Shown here: positions 16,121 to 24,754 of the stretch, in pieces
Layout of the letters: each line of letters opens with the position of its first letter
Numbering within the stretch: position 1 is the first letter of the stretch
Source of the DNA: a bacterium
Lineage (GTDB): Bacteria > Actinomycetota > Acidimicrobiia > Spongiisociales > Spongiisociaceae
NCBI GenBank assembly: GCA_026710435.1
Contig: JAPOQZ010000004.1
Location: 1-42,285 of the forward strand
Reading direction: 5' to 3'
Length of the DNA: 42,285 bases
Program-made: the position numbers and the translations under genes
The notes under the pieces: model-generated
What the model saw: only the letters and a program-made list of their open reading frames with translations
Databases searched by the model: none
Told to the model about the DNA's origin: nothing

Positions 16121-16913
16121 GTGTATCAGGGCGGCGACGAGTTCATCATATGGGCGCAGGAAGCATACGGGCTGCCCCGTCGGGGTTTCGTAACTCCTCC
16201 GAACTACCTGGTGGAGATCAACTCCTTCTCGTTAGGCAGCAACTACTTCTTGGACGTAACCCGCTTCTACGGCTGGTTCAGAGACGATGAGGGCAACACC
16301 CACGAATCCGACATCAACCTCATCGCTCAGGAAGCCATCACCATAGGCTGCAACCCCGCTGACCTGTTGTTGTACTGCCCCAGAAACGGGGCCACACGGA
16401 TACAACTCGCCGTGTTCATAGGACGCATGATCGGCATCACACCCGTTTCCAACCCCACCGTCAAGACCTTCCAGGACATTCCACTCACCTGGTTACAGCC
16501 GGAATGGTCGAAGCTCTCGACGACGAGGGGATCCTCGAAGCCTGCAAAACATCAGGAACAAGAACGGTGGTACTACCCCAAGCGAACATCCACGAGACTC
16601 GATGTAGCTACCTTCCTCCAACGCGCCCTTGACCTGCCCCTATTCCACCGCACAAGGAACCTACATTGACGTACCCACCGCCCACCAGGCCGCGGTCGAG
16701 GCAGTAGTCAACGAGGGCATTATGACGGGCTGCCGCGCAAGGGCCTTCTGCCCGAACCATCCCGTCCGCCGAGACGCCATCGCCACGTTCCTCGCCCGAT
16801 CCTGGAACTACCTACAAACTAGGGACCCCCACACTAACCCAGCGCTCCAAGGAGGTCACGGCCCGCCACCCAGGGCGTATTCGCCTCTTGCGACCCCACG
16901 CAGGACGAACTAG
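16121..16913 (+). pseudogene. Decayed S-layer-homology (SLH) domain protein
   Basis: Three SLH-like repeats can be read, but only by changing frame. The first ends AVFIGRMIGI near 16440. A second (AGMVEALDDEGILEA) is in another frame near 16500-16600. A third (YIDVPTAHQAAVEAVVNEGI, then FCPNHPVRRDAIATFLAR) is in a further frame from about 16665 to 16810. Intact actinobacterial relatives use such modules at the C-terminus of secreted proteins to bind cell-wall polymer. At least three frameshifts and no secretion signal show this is a remnant. Confidence 0.65.
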
Positions 16914-17341
16914 CGGTCGCCTGGGAACTCCGAGACCTCGACGGCTAAGGGGGCGTCGGCGGCGCGCTTTCACAATCCGACGGGACCCCACGGCTAAGGC
17001 TCAGCCGCCATCACCCTGACGGGAAGAGACTTGACCCACCACCGGGGCCTCATCAGTTAGATCCCTCCGCTGACGCCAACCCAACCCCTACAGGTCCGCA
17101 ACGAAACCGTTGTCTCTTGTCCATTTTCTACGGTGACCCCGGCCACAGCCAATGACTACCAGCAGACCGTCCCCAGCATCCACCCCCAGCGCCCGGAGCG
17201 AAACGTTCCACGGCAACCCCCCGAAACCGCACCATCCCGTCCAAATATTCCGCTAACCCCGTAGACACGACCACCGAGCTACCGTCGGGAGGTTATTGCC
17301 CGCCTTTCATGCCGTGTCTGAATGCTTGAGGTGTCCTGTTG
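16914..17341. other. Intergenic region, no gene seen
   Basis: About 430 bp between the SLH remnant and the end of the mutase-like gene. No open frame with protein-like content, no shared repeat and no clear terminator was found. Confidence 0.5.
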
Positions 17342-18685
17342 CTAAGTCATCGGCTCAGGGCAGTCGGGTAGCCCGAGGCTTTCGTAGGGCGTGATCCTGG
17401 AGCCAAGGAACATAGGTCGGTTGGCGCGGTCGAGCATCAGCGGCAACACGTCACAGGCTCCAATAGTCCCCATGGCACCGCGCTCGGCGAAGGATTCGCC
17501 GAAGCTCGTGACGGCGTCGGGCCGTGTGGTCGGGGAGGTCATCAAGAACGGAGTCGGGTCTCCCGAATGCAAGATGCCGTCGACGGACGGTGTGGCGTGG
17601 TCGCCGGTGATCACGACGACTGCAGAGAGGAAGGGCTTCTGGTGGAGCCTGCGCGAGGCTTCGTCGAGGAGCTGGAGAACGCGCATCTTCTCGCGCGGGT
17701 CCTTGGTATGGCCTGCCTCGTCCGCTGCCTTGGTGTGTACGTGGACGAACTGTGCTCCCTCGTCGAGCAGAGTCGCCGCGGTCTCGAAACGGACGAAGAG
17801 ATCCTCGCCCGGGTCCGGCAGAGGCTCGATGTCATGAGAGATGAGACCGAGCGTCGCCGCCAGTCCCCGGTACAACGCGCTCGACGTCACCGCTGCGCCG
17901 GGTACGCCGACCCGTTCTTCGAATGACGGAACCGGACGCACCATGCCGGTCCATTTCGTGGTGAGCACGTCGAGCACCGGTAGGCCGCGCTCCCGGCGTT
18001 GCACGTTGACCGGGTGTACGTGCAGGAGGCGGCGACTCGACCGCAGGAACTCCTCAACCGCAGATGAAGTGGCGGTAGCCGTGGCCGGGTTTGTTGCATC
18101 CGCGAGTGGGAGCGGTCGTAGCCACGGATGGATTTGCTCAAAGAACGGGTCGGAGTCGGTGATGTCCGGCGAGGCCTGCCCGGAGATCGAAAGCAAGGCT
18201 TCACCCCTGGTGAGGCGTTGCAAGCCGAAGCGGAATCCATCGATCGTTATCCCGTCGAGTGCCTCGAACAGGACGTGGGCGTCGGCACCGTCGGAGGGTG
18301 CAGCCCTCCCGGTGACCCATACGACACCGTCTCGCTCCTCCCCGACCCGCAAGGCGGCATACGAGTGGACCTGCCCGGCTTGTACGACCGCGCCATGCCC
18401 GCGGGCTTCAAGCACGGCTCGGCCGGGGAAGGTATCAGGCTCACAGCCGAACAAAGCCCAGTGAGAGATCTCGCTCGCAGGAGCCTTTCCGGGTCCGAAG
18501 GGTAGGTGAAGAGCGGAGGCACCTCGAGCGGCGAGCCGATCAAGGTGTGGAGTCTCGGCCGCTTCCGCAGGGGTGCGGCCGCCGAGTTCGGGTACGGCCC
18601 GGTCTCCTAGTCCGTCGAGGATGACCAGGACCAGGGGCAGCCGGTTGTCAGGCAACATCGGATGGGTGTCGCCATATGGGATCAC
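17342..18685 (-). CDS. Alkaline-phosphatase-superfamily phosphomutase, archaeal-type iPGM (ApgM/PhpH-like)
   Basis: A 447-residue protein with the ApgM hallmark LVLVILDGLGDRAVPELGG followed by TPAEAAETPHLDRLAARG. A second metal site appears around FVHVHTKAADEAGHTKDP and VVITGDHATPS, so the metal-binding Asp and His residues appear intact. Family members interconvert 2- and 3-phosphoglycerate or act on analogous phosphorylated acids. The start at 18685 overlaps the stop of the upstream nucleotidyltransferase as ATGA, so the two are translationally coupled. This pairing resembles PhpF and PhpH of phosphinothricin tripeptide biosynthesis, where a mutase homologue follows a cytidylyltransferase, but no other phosphonate gene is in view. 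Confidence 0.8.
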   Translation of the reverse strand: MIPYGDTHPMLPDNRLPLVLVILDGLGDRAVPELGGRTPAEAAETPHLDRLAARGASALHLPFGPGKAPASEISHWALFGCEPDTFPGRAVLEARGHGAVVQAGQVHSYAALRVGEERDGVVWVTGRAAPSDGADAHVLFEALDGITIDGFRFGLQRLTRGEALLSISGQASPDITDSDPFFEQIHPWLRPLPLADATNPATATATSSAVEEFLRSSRRLLHVHPVNVQRRERGLPVLDVLTTKWTGMVRPVPSFEERVGVPGAAVTSSALYRGLAATLGLISHDIEPLPDPGEDLFVRFETAATLLDEGAQFVHVHTKAADEAGHTKDPREKMRVLQLLDEASRRLHQKPFLSAVVVITGDHATPSVDGILHSGDPTPFLMTSPTTRPDAVTSFGESFAERGAMGTIGACDVLPLMLDRANRPMFLGSRITPYESLGLPDCPEPMT

Positions 18686-19239
18686 GGCCGGGACGCGAAG
18701 TGCCCGCTGCGGATATAGTCATCTACCAGGTCGGCAACCGGTGCGGGCACCAGGTCACGCCACGGCCGTCCAAGGCGATAAGCCTCCCGAATGGACGAGG
18801 CTGTGATGCGATGTTCGCCGTCTCCGTCGACGAGTTCCACAGTGTATCCGTAGCCGCGGAGCATGTCAGCCTTGCCGGCCTCCCACGGGGAAAAGACTCG
18901 GACGTACTGGACTACGTCGAGAGGAACATAGTGTTCTACCCGCTCCGGGTTGTGAAGAGGGAACGGGACTATGTCATAGCGCACAGGGCTGATGCCTGCT
19001 GATGCCAGAGCCGCATGAACCATGGTGAGGCGCTGGTGGAACGTGAAAGGGTTGTTCTCTGCGAGGTGACGCGAATCGTGGTCGGGGTGCGCCTCTCTGG
19101 ATGGCGGATCCGGGTTTGTGATGCCGACAATGAGACGTAAGCCCGCACCGAGGACCATCCTGAAGAGTTCGAGGTGCCCGTTGTGGACGGGCTGCAACCG
19201 ACCGGTGACGCATCCGGCGGGCGCGTGAGAAGGTGCCAT
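18682..19239 (-). CDS. Nicotinamide-nucleotide adenylyltransferase-like nucleotidyltransferase (NadM/PhpF type)
   Basis: A 185-residue protein of the HxGH nucleotidyltransferase superfamily. VTGRLQPVHNGHLELF near the N-terminus carries the HNGH nucleotide-binding motif, and ITASSIREAYR near the C-terminus matches the ISSTxxR-type phosphate loop. NadM enzymes join NMN and ATP to make NAD; the relative PhpF instead activates phosphonoformate with CTP. I chose the ATG at 19239 because the motif follows directly; the frame is open far upstream, but that stretch is antisense to the CoA-transferase and meaningless. It overlaps the next gene by ATGA and is divergent from the CoA-transferase at 19318. 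Confidence 0.78.
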   Translation of the reverse strand: MAPSHAPAGCVTGRLQPVHNGHLELFRMVLGAGLRLIVGITNPDPPSREAHPDHDSRHLAENNPFTFHQRLTMVHAALASAGISPVRYDIVPFPLHNPERVEHYVPLDVVQYVRVFSPWEAGKADMLRGYGYTVELVDGDGEHRITASSIREAYRLGRPWRDLVPAPVADLVDDYIRSGHFASRP

Positions 19240-19317
19240 GGCCTCCGAGGTCGTGTGTCTTGCGAGTACTCTAATGGCCTGCATTGGTGTCGGGTGCGAG
19301 TGGATGAGGAGGACCCG

Positions 19318-20535
19318 TTGAGACCGCTGGAAGACGTCCGGATTATCGCCATCGAGCAGTTCGGAGCAGGACCCTTCTGCTCGCTCCATCTGGCGGATCT
19401 CGGCGCCGAGGTCATCAAGATCGAGGATCCCCGCACCGGCGGCGACGTATCTCGGTACATACCTCCGTACCAGGACGGAGAGGACAGCCTGTTCTTCGAG
19501 ACGTTCAACCGGAACAAACGGAGCTTGAGTCTCGACTTGACGGTAGCCGAAGGCAGAGAAGTCTTCGAAGATCTCGTACGAGTGTCCGACGTAGTGCACT
19601 CCAACCTTCGCGGCGACGTGCCGGCACGTCTTCGTCTGATGTACGACGACCTCAAGCATCTGAATCCCGCCATCGTATGCAGCTCTCTGAGCGGCTTTGG
19701 GATGACGGGCCCACGTGCCAAACAGCCCGGATACGACTACATTCTCCAGGGCCTGGGCGGATGGATGGATCTGACGGGTGAGCCCGATGGGCCGCCTACA
19801 AAGTCGGGGCTCTCGCTGCTCGACTTCTCCGGCGGGTACATGGCCGCGGGGGCCATTCTTGCTGGGCTGCACGCCGCCCGGCGTGACGGAATCGGCATGG
19901 ACTGTGACCTGAGCCTGTACGACGTCGCGATCAACATGCTGACGTATCAGGCTACGTGGCACCTCACGAAGGGTTTCGAGCCGACCCGCACTCGTCACTC
20001 GGCCCACCCATCGCTTGTGCCCTTCCAGAACTTCGAAACGTCGGATGGATGGATCGTCGCGGGGTGCGCCAAGGAGAAGTTCTGGCATCGTCTCGTCGAG
20101 GCCTTGGACCGCCCCGACCTGGCCACAGACGATCGGTACAGGACCTTCGGAGATCGTCGTGAGAACGCGGATGAGCTGCTTTCGATCCTCGACTCCGTCT
20201 TTCAAGAGCGCACCACCGAGGAGTGGATCGACTTGCTGACTGAGGCGGGGGTGCCGTGTGCTCCGGTCCAGTCGGTAGGACCCGCCCTGAGGGATCCTCA
20301 CACCGTAGCTAGAGGAATGGTGATCGAGGTCGACCATCCCGAGTGGGGCACCGTGTACGAGGTGGCCAGCTCGATGCGGGTCGGGCAGCCGTCGGAGGTG
20401 ACGTACCGGCGAGCCCCAACGCGCAACGAGGATCTGGATTATGTGATCTCCGAGCTTCTTGGCTACCCGCCAGAGCGAGTGGCTGAGCTTGAGGCTACGG
20501 GAGCATTCGGAGGAGTTGACGAGAACCGATCTTGA
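19318..20535 (+). CDS. CaiB/BaiF family (family III) CoA-transferase
   Basis: A 405-residue second family III CoA-transferase. Motifs: LEDVRIIAIEQFGAGPF, LGAEVIKIEDP, FNRNKRSLSLDLT, LSGFGMTGPRAKQPGYD, and LSLLDFSGGYMAAGAI with the catalytic Asp. I favour the TTG at 19318 because AGGAGG lies 5 bases upstream and the protein then begins at the usual point; nearby GTG codons upstream are alternatives. It heads a + strand operon with an MmgE/PrpD remnant, an LLM oxidoreductase and an acyl-CoA dehydrogenase, a layout typical of importing an acid into CoA-linked oxidation. It differs clearly in sequence from the CoA-transferase at 10.1-11.3 kb. Confidence 0.85.
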   Translation: MRPLEDVRIIAIEQFGAGPFCSLHLADLGAEVIKIEDPRTGGDVSRYIPPYQDGEDSLFFETFNRNKRSLSLDLTVAEGREVFEDLVRVSDVVHSNLRGDVPARLRLMYDDLKHLNPAIVCSSLSGFGMTGPRAKQPGYDYILQGLGGWMDLTGEPDGPPTKSGLSLLDFSGGYMAAGAILAGLHAARRDGIGMDCDLSLYDVAINMLTYQATWHLTKGFEPTRTRHSAHPSLVPFQNFETSDGWIVAGCAKEKFWHRLVEALDRPDLATDDRYRTFGDRRENADELLSILDSVFQERTTEEWIDLLTEAGVPCAPVQSVGPALRDPHTVARGMVIEVDHPEWGTVYEVASSMRVGQPSEVTYRRAPTRNEDLDYVISELLGYPPERVAELEATGAFGGVDENRS

Positions 20536-20598
20536 CGGTGGTGCGCGTCGGCTCATAAGCTTGACGAACCGATCCGGACCTTTGCCGAGGAGCGCCCG

Positions 20599-21306
20599 AT
20601 GTCGCTGACGAGAAACCTCGTCGAACGAGTATTCGAGTTGCAGTTCGATGATCTGGCTCAGGAGGACCTCAGCGCGACCCGCTTGCTGCTGCTGGACCAC
20701 CTCGGCGTCGCCGCCAACGGCTCGACCACCGACTCAGGAGCCTGCATCCAGAGGTTCGCGCTCGCCTCGGGTGAGGGATCGTCGTCGATCGTCGGCACGT
20801 CGTTGAGTGCGACGCCGCTGTACGCCGCGATGGCCAACGCCGTCGCCGCCCACTCCATCGAATACGACGACGTCCACAGTGCCGCGTCTAGCCATCCTGG
20901 CGTCGTCATCTTCCCCGCAGCCTTCGCCGCCGCCGTGCGCGCCGGTCGTGCGTCGCTAGCAGAGTACGACGGCTCCTTGTTCAGCGACCCCGAGGTGCTT
21001 CGGATCATGGACGCCACTCATTGCGTGGTGGACACCGAACTGGATCGCATCTATCCGCAGCAGTGGTCGGGCTGGGCCGAAGTGAAGACGACCGACGGCC
21101 GGACGTTCCGGGAATCGATCGATGATCCGAAAGGAGATCCGAACAACCCGCTGTCTCCTCGGGAACTGCGGTCGAAATTCGACGAGCTTACGACTCACGT
21201 CTACTCAGCAGGGCGTCGGCATGAGATCGCTGACGTCGTGGAAGGGCTGGGCACAGCGTCGAACCTCGAAGAGCTCATCGCCATTCTTCCGACTGACCTC
21301 GGTTGA
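20599..21306 (+). pseudogene. MmgE/PrpD family protein with a large in-frame internal deletion
   Basis: The 235 residues are both ends of an MmgE/PrpD protein (2-methylcitrate dehydratase/itaconate epimerase fold, normally about 450 residues) with the middle missing. The N-terminal part runs from LTRNLVERVFEL through LLDHLGVAANGS to EYDDVHSAASSHPGVVIFPAA. At about residue 118 it jumps to C-terminal-domain sequence, SDPEVLRIMDATHCVVD through VKTTDGRTF to LRSKFDELT. The joint keeps the frame and a good GAGGAG precedes the ATG, so a short protein may still be made, but roughly 200 residues of the helical and active-site core are gone. The in-frame survival in an operon may simply limit polarity. 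Confidence 0.75.
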
Positions 21307-21313
21307 GCGAGCG

Positions 21314-22258
21314 GTGCAGTTCGGCGTCATGGCCAGCGGGCAGATGCCCGAGGCTTTGCCCGATCCCGGCATCTTTCGTGACATAGCGGCCTGTGCCGAG
21401 GATCTCAGGTACGATTCGCTTTGGTGCGGCGACCACCTGTCCTTCGGGAACCCCATCCTTGAGGGGAGCATTGCCCTATCGGCTTTCGCCTCGTACACCA
21501 CGTCTATCACAATCGGCACGGGGGTACTTCTGCTCCCACTCCGGCCGCCCGGACTGGTAGCCAAGCAGATGGCGTCCCTTGATTATTTGACCGGAGGGCG
21601 GGTCGTGTGTGGTGTCGGAGTGGGTGGCGAGAGCGCCAAGGACTTCGAGCTCGTTGGCATTCCTCGAAGTGAGCGGGGTGTCCGAACGGACGAAGGTATC
21701 GAGGTGATGCGGGCACTATGGACGGATCCTGAGGCCAGCTTCAACGGGCGGTTCACCCGATTCGACGACGTGGGGATTAACCCGATGCCGGTCCGCCTGG
21801 GCGGACCGCCGATCTGGGTCGGGGGAAGGGCTGATGCGGCGCTGCGGCGTGCGGGCAGGCTCGGCGACGGCTGGATGGGCTACATGGTGTCGCCTGATCG
21901 CTTCGAGACCAGCATCGCCAGAGTTCGTACACACGCCCGCGACGCCCAACGCGACGCGGACGGTGTCGCTGCCGCCCTTATGATTCCCACCCGGTTAGCC
22001 GACGACGGGGATGAAGCGAGACGGGACCTCGCCGGCCATCTCACCCAGCGTTACCACCGAGAGTTCACCCACGAACTGATATCGAAGCTGTGCCTTGCCG
22101 GAAGCCCCGCCGAGGTAGCAGCCCGCGTCTCGGAGTACGAGCGTAGTGGTGTCCGCCACCTGATCTTCCTCTACGGCGGAGACCCGGCGCAGGCCATCGA
22201 CCAGTTCAAGCGCCTCCACGATGCCGTGGTGTCGCCCCGCAACATCGAATCCGTCTGA
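21314..22258 (+). CDS. LLM-class (luciferase-like) oxidoreductase
   Basis: A 314-residue TIM-barrel flavin- or F420-dependent oxidoreductase. It begins QFGVMASGQMPEAL, followed by YDSLWCGDHLSF, TGVLLLPLRPPGLVAKQMASLDYLTGG-type text, VGVGGESAKDFELVG and GGPPIWVGGRADAALRRAGR, all landmarks of the bacterial luciferase-like family. The GTG at 21314, 7 bp after the previous stop, puts the first beta-strand at the N-terminus; a later ATG at 21329 would cut that strand. Actinobacteria often use coenzyme F420 for such proteins. It probably oxidises or reduces an intermediate of the CoA-linked pathway encoded around it. No specific reaction can be assigned. Confidence 0.8.
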   Translation: MQFGVMASGQMPEALPDPGIFRDIAACAEDLRYDSLWCGDHLSFGNPILEGSIALSAFASYTTSITIGTGVLLLPLRPPGLVAKQMASLDYLTGGRVVCGVGVGGESAKDFELVGIPRSERGVRTDEGIEVMRALWTDPEASFNGRFTRFDDVGINPMPVRLGGPPIWVGGRADAALRRAGRLGDGWMGYMVSPDRFETSIARVRTHARDAQRDADGVAAALMIPTRLADDGDEARRDLAGHLTQRYHREFTHELISKLCLAGSPAEVAARVSEYERSGVRHLIFLYGGDPAQAIDQFKRLHDAVVSPRNIESV

Positions 22259-22273
22259 CCAATGGAGGATCAC

Positions 22274-23527
22274 GTGAAAGGCCCAGAGCGTCCCATCACC
22301 CGGGCTCCCGAGAACCTAGATGACGTGCTGTTGCAGATCGAGGCGCTGTATGACGAGGAGGTAAAGCCGCGAGAAGGTGCTCTGCGGCATCGGCTCGCGG
22401 ACCGGGATAGGTACCTCTCCGAGGACGGCACGCTCCACCCCGAGATCTGGGAGGCCCGTCGCGAGATCATGAAAGCGTCGGCACGCCGCGGTCTATATGC
22501 GGGGTACCTTCCGGAGCGCATCGGTGGCCAGGGCTGGACGCGCAACGACATGGTGTACATCGAGGAGAAGGTGTATGGCTATGGCGTTGGCCTCAACCCG
22601 GCGCTCTTGTCCTGGTCGGAGGGAGCCACTCCGCGGCTCATCTGGGCCTCCGACGACGATCGCGAGGAGTTCATCGATCCACTGGTCAGAGGGGAGATGA
22701 CCAGTTGCCACGCAGTTACCGAACCTGGTGCCGGCTCGAACATGTTCGACTTCAAGACGAACGCGGTGAAGCGCGGCCCCGACTGGGTTCTCAACGGTCA
22801 CAAGGCGTTCATTACAAATTGGAAGCACGCCGACATCATCCAGGTGTTCGCCGTGACCGACCCAGGGCGCGGCCGGCACTCTTTCTCATACTTCCAATTC
22901 CGTGGAGCCGACTACGAGGGTAAGGGGTTCACTCGGGGCGACCTCTATCAGACGATGTTCGACGATGGCTTCACCGGCGAGTTGATCTTCGAGGATCTGG
23001 CCCTCCCTGGATCAGCGATACTCGGCGAACGCGGCCAGGGCTTCGACATCGCCATGTCGTCCATCAACTGGACCCGGATGCGCCGCGGCGGGATGTGTGC
23101 CGGCTGGGGCGGATACCTCATCGACAAGGCGCTTGCGAGGGCTCGGGAACGCATCATCGGAGGTCGGCCGCTCGGCGCGAACCAGGGGATCCAGTGGATG
23201 ATCGCCGACATGTACGCAGACTGGCATCAGGCGCGGTCCGTCTCGCTCGCTGTGACGTCGGTGATGGACAATCCCGGGCCATGGTGGAAGATGCCGCGCC
23301 CTAAGGGGGAGATCCGGGACGTGTGCACGATGAAGCTCGTGAACGACGAGGCATTCTATCGCGTCGCCGACAGAGCGGTGCAGATCCACGGTGGCGGCGG
23401 CGTCATGAAGAACTCGGACATCAACAAGCTGTTCCAAATCGCCCGAAATCTGCGGATTCCGGGTGGCTCGGCTGAGGTGCAGCGAACCACAATCGCGGAG
23501 ACTCTGGGATTGAGGTTCAGGGGATGA
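22274..23527 (+). CDS. Acyl-CoA dehydrogenase family protein
   Basis: A 417-residue flavoprotein dehydrogenase that introduces a 2,3-double bond into an acyl-CoA. In order: YIEEKVYGYGVGLNPALLSW; CHAVTEPGAGSNMFDF, the FAD/substrate loop; VLNGHKAFITNW; the middle beta-domain; a C-terminal helical domain with LGANQGIQWMIADMY; and VQIHGGGGVMKNSDI with GGSAEVQRTTIAETLG. I favour the GTG at 22274 because GGAGG is 5 nt upstream; the ATG at 22262 overlaps that ribosome site. It is last in the operon and its stop lies near the start of an unassigned 110-bp stretch before the IS21 remnant. Confidence 0.85.
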   Translation: MKGPERPITRAPENLDDVLLQIEALYDEEVKPREGALRHRLADRDRYLSEDGTLHPEIWEARREIMKASARRGLYAGYLPERIGGQGWTRNDMVYIEEKVYGYGVGLNPALLSWSEGATPRLIWASDDDREEFIDPLVRGEMTSCHAVTEPGAGSNMFDFKTNAVKRGPDWVLNGHKAFITNWKHADIIQVFAVTDPGRGRHSFSYFQFRGADYEGKGFTRGDLYQTMFDDGFTGELIFEDLALPGSAILGERGQGFDIAMSSINWTRMRRGGMCAGWGGYLIDKALARARERIIGGRPLGANQGIQWMIADMYADWHQARSVSLAVTSVMDNPGPWWKMPRPKGEIRDVCTMKLVNDEAFYRVADRAVQIHGGGGVMKNSDINKLFQIARNLRIPGGSAEVQRTTIAETLGLRFRG

Positions 23528-23639
23528 GCGGGGTCTTCTCACAAGCGGATGGGGCGGCGACGAGGATGTCCGAGTCGGTCTCTTCCACGAACCAGCATCC
23601 TCCCGGCTCGGATCCTTTGCCAGAACGCACCGCGATCGA

Positions 23640-23822
23640 ACCCTTAAACGGATCCAGCTTCGAACCTATCGGCTTGCGCCGATACCGGGGAGGCTCATCC
23701 AACGACAACAAACGGGCCACCGTGTTGCGGCTCATCCCCAACCGTTCAGCGATCCTTGACTTCGACAGGCCCTCCCGATGGAACAGTCGATGGACCTCAG
23801 CCCAATCATGCACTTCATACAT
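23640..23822 (-). pseudogene. IS21-family istA transposase, N-terminal remnant
   Basis: Starts at the ATG at 23822 behind GGAGG. The first 60 residues read as IstA: VHDWAEVHRLFHREGLSKS, then the helix-turn-helix RIAERLGMSRNTVARLL and DEPPRYRRKP. Homology stops at about 23640 and the DDE catalytic domain is absent. The sequence from 23931 inward to the start resembles an IS21 terminal end (TGTCAACG.., then GTGAATACTGAGCAC). So the left end of an IS21 element coincides with the right edge of the 9.6-kb insertion. Confidence 0.75.
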
Positions 23823-23931
23823 CCTTTCCTCCCCAGAACCGACCAAACGGCTCCAGGGTCATCGAAAACAGCGGAACCACCGCGCATTTTTCGACCGGCT
23901 AGAAGTGCTCAGTATTCACCCGACGTTGACA

Positions 23932-23938
23932 ATCCCGG
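23932..23938 (+). repeat. Flanking direct repeat (right) of the 9.6-kb insertion
   Basis: ATCCCGG, matching ATCCCCG at 14298-14304 with one mismatch. It lies directly after TGACA, the presumed element end. Confidence 0.55.
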
Positions 23939-24636
23939 CAGCCCGAACTCCCATCGAGAGGAACGACTATCCCCGCCTGGTACTGCTGGGGTTCACCTGG
24001 CTGGCGGTACCGTTCCTGCTGTATTCCATCGCCCAGCAGCACATCGACACGGCTCTTGCCGGGATGCTGTTCGCCACGGTACCGATCTTCAGCATGTCGA
24101 TCGCCATGGTTCTCCTGCGGTCACTTCCCCGGCTCGGTCAAGCAGTCGGCATCGCCCTCGGATTCGTCGGAGCCGTCAGCATCGGCCTACCCGCCGCCCG
24201 TAGCTCGTCCGCCGCGGCCTGGGGCATCTTCCTGATCCTCGTGGCGACCCTCTCCCACGGGGTCTCCCTCAACCTGGCCGTCCCGCTCCAGCATCGCTAC
24301 GGCGCGCCTGCCGTGATGATGAGAGCGATCGGCTTTGCAACCATCATCAGCGCACCCTTCGGCCTGGCCGGGCTGGCCGGATCGCAATGGGCCACCGGTC
24401 CGGTGCTGGCGGTGGTGGTGCTGGGGACCATCAACACCGGCATCGCGTTCCTAGTCATGACCGCCTTCGTAGGCAGGGCAGGTCCGACCCGCGGTGGGGT
24501 CGCCATCTACTTCATTCCCGTTGTCGCCATGGTGATCGGGATGGTTTTTCGCTCCGAGGTCATCCTCCCTCTCCAGTGGGCCGGAACCGCCGTCGTGCTG
24601 ACCGGTGCGTGGTTCGCAAGCCGTCGGGAGGCCTGA
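23939..24636 (+). pseudogene. EamA transporter copy 3, 3' part
   Basis: Continues the gene begun at 14079. From AARTPIERNDYPRLVLLG it runs through IAQQHIDTALAGM and VPLQHRYGAPAVMM to LPLQWAGTAVVLTGAW and the SRREA end, all in one frame without stop. It lacks the first EamA helices and any array-type start or TACNCT box. Joined to the 5' part it gives a normal 307-residue paralogue with no internal stop or gap, so the interruption is probably recent relative to decay of the gene. Confidence 0.85.
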
Positions 24637-24738
24637 GCCGCCGCAATCGAACCCGGTAGCCTGCCTCCGTACCGGCCGCCGGATCTCGTCCAGTTCCTTA
24701 CCGGTCGTTGCCCGCAAGGTGACACCGGTCATTCCGGC

Positions 24739-24744
24739 TACCCT
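24739..24744 (+). promoter_or_regulatory. TACCCT box, EamA copy 4
   Basis: TACCCT, then 10 nt, then the ATG at 24755. Confidence 0.5.
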
Positions 24745-24754
24745 GCGGCCTCCC

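Larger units (their letters stand above)
14305..23931. mobile_element. 9,627-bp insertion inside EamA copy 3
   Basis: Defined by the exact points where EamA homology stops and restarts. The outermost bases read TGTCA on the left and TGACA on the right, a 5-bp inverted match with TG..CA ends, and an IS21 istA remnant points inward from the right end. Contents: phage-like fragment, IS110 transposase, decayed SLH gene, mutase/nucleotidyltransferase pair, four-gene CoA-linked operon, istA remnant. It may have arrived as one unit, or have grown by later insertions and recombination inside an original IS21 copy. The boundaries are firm; the mechanism is inference. Confidence 0.75.

Noticed and set aside
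19240-20700. Upstream extension of the nucleotidyltransferase frame on the - strand
   Set aside because: It is antisense to the CoA-transferase and without motifs; the HNGH motif follows directly after the ATG at 19239.
14305-23931. Integrative prophage or ICE
   Set aside because: There is no integrase, no tRNA attachment site and no structural or conjugation gene set; only one possible phage-type fragment is present.
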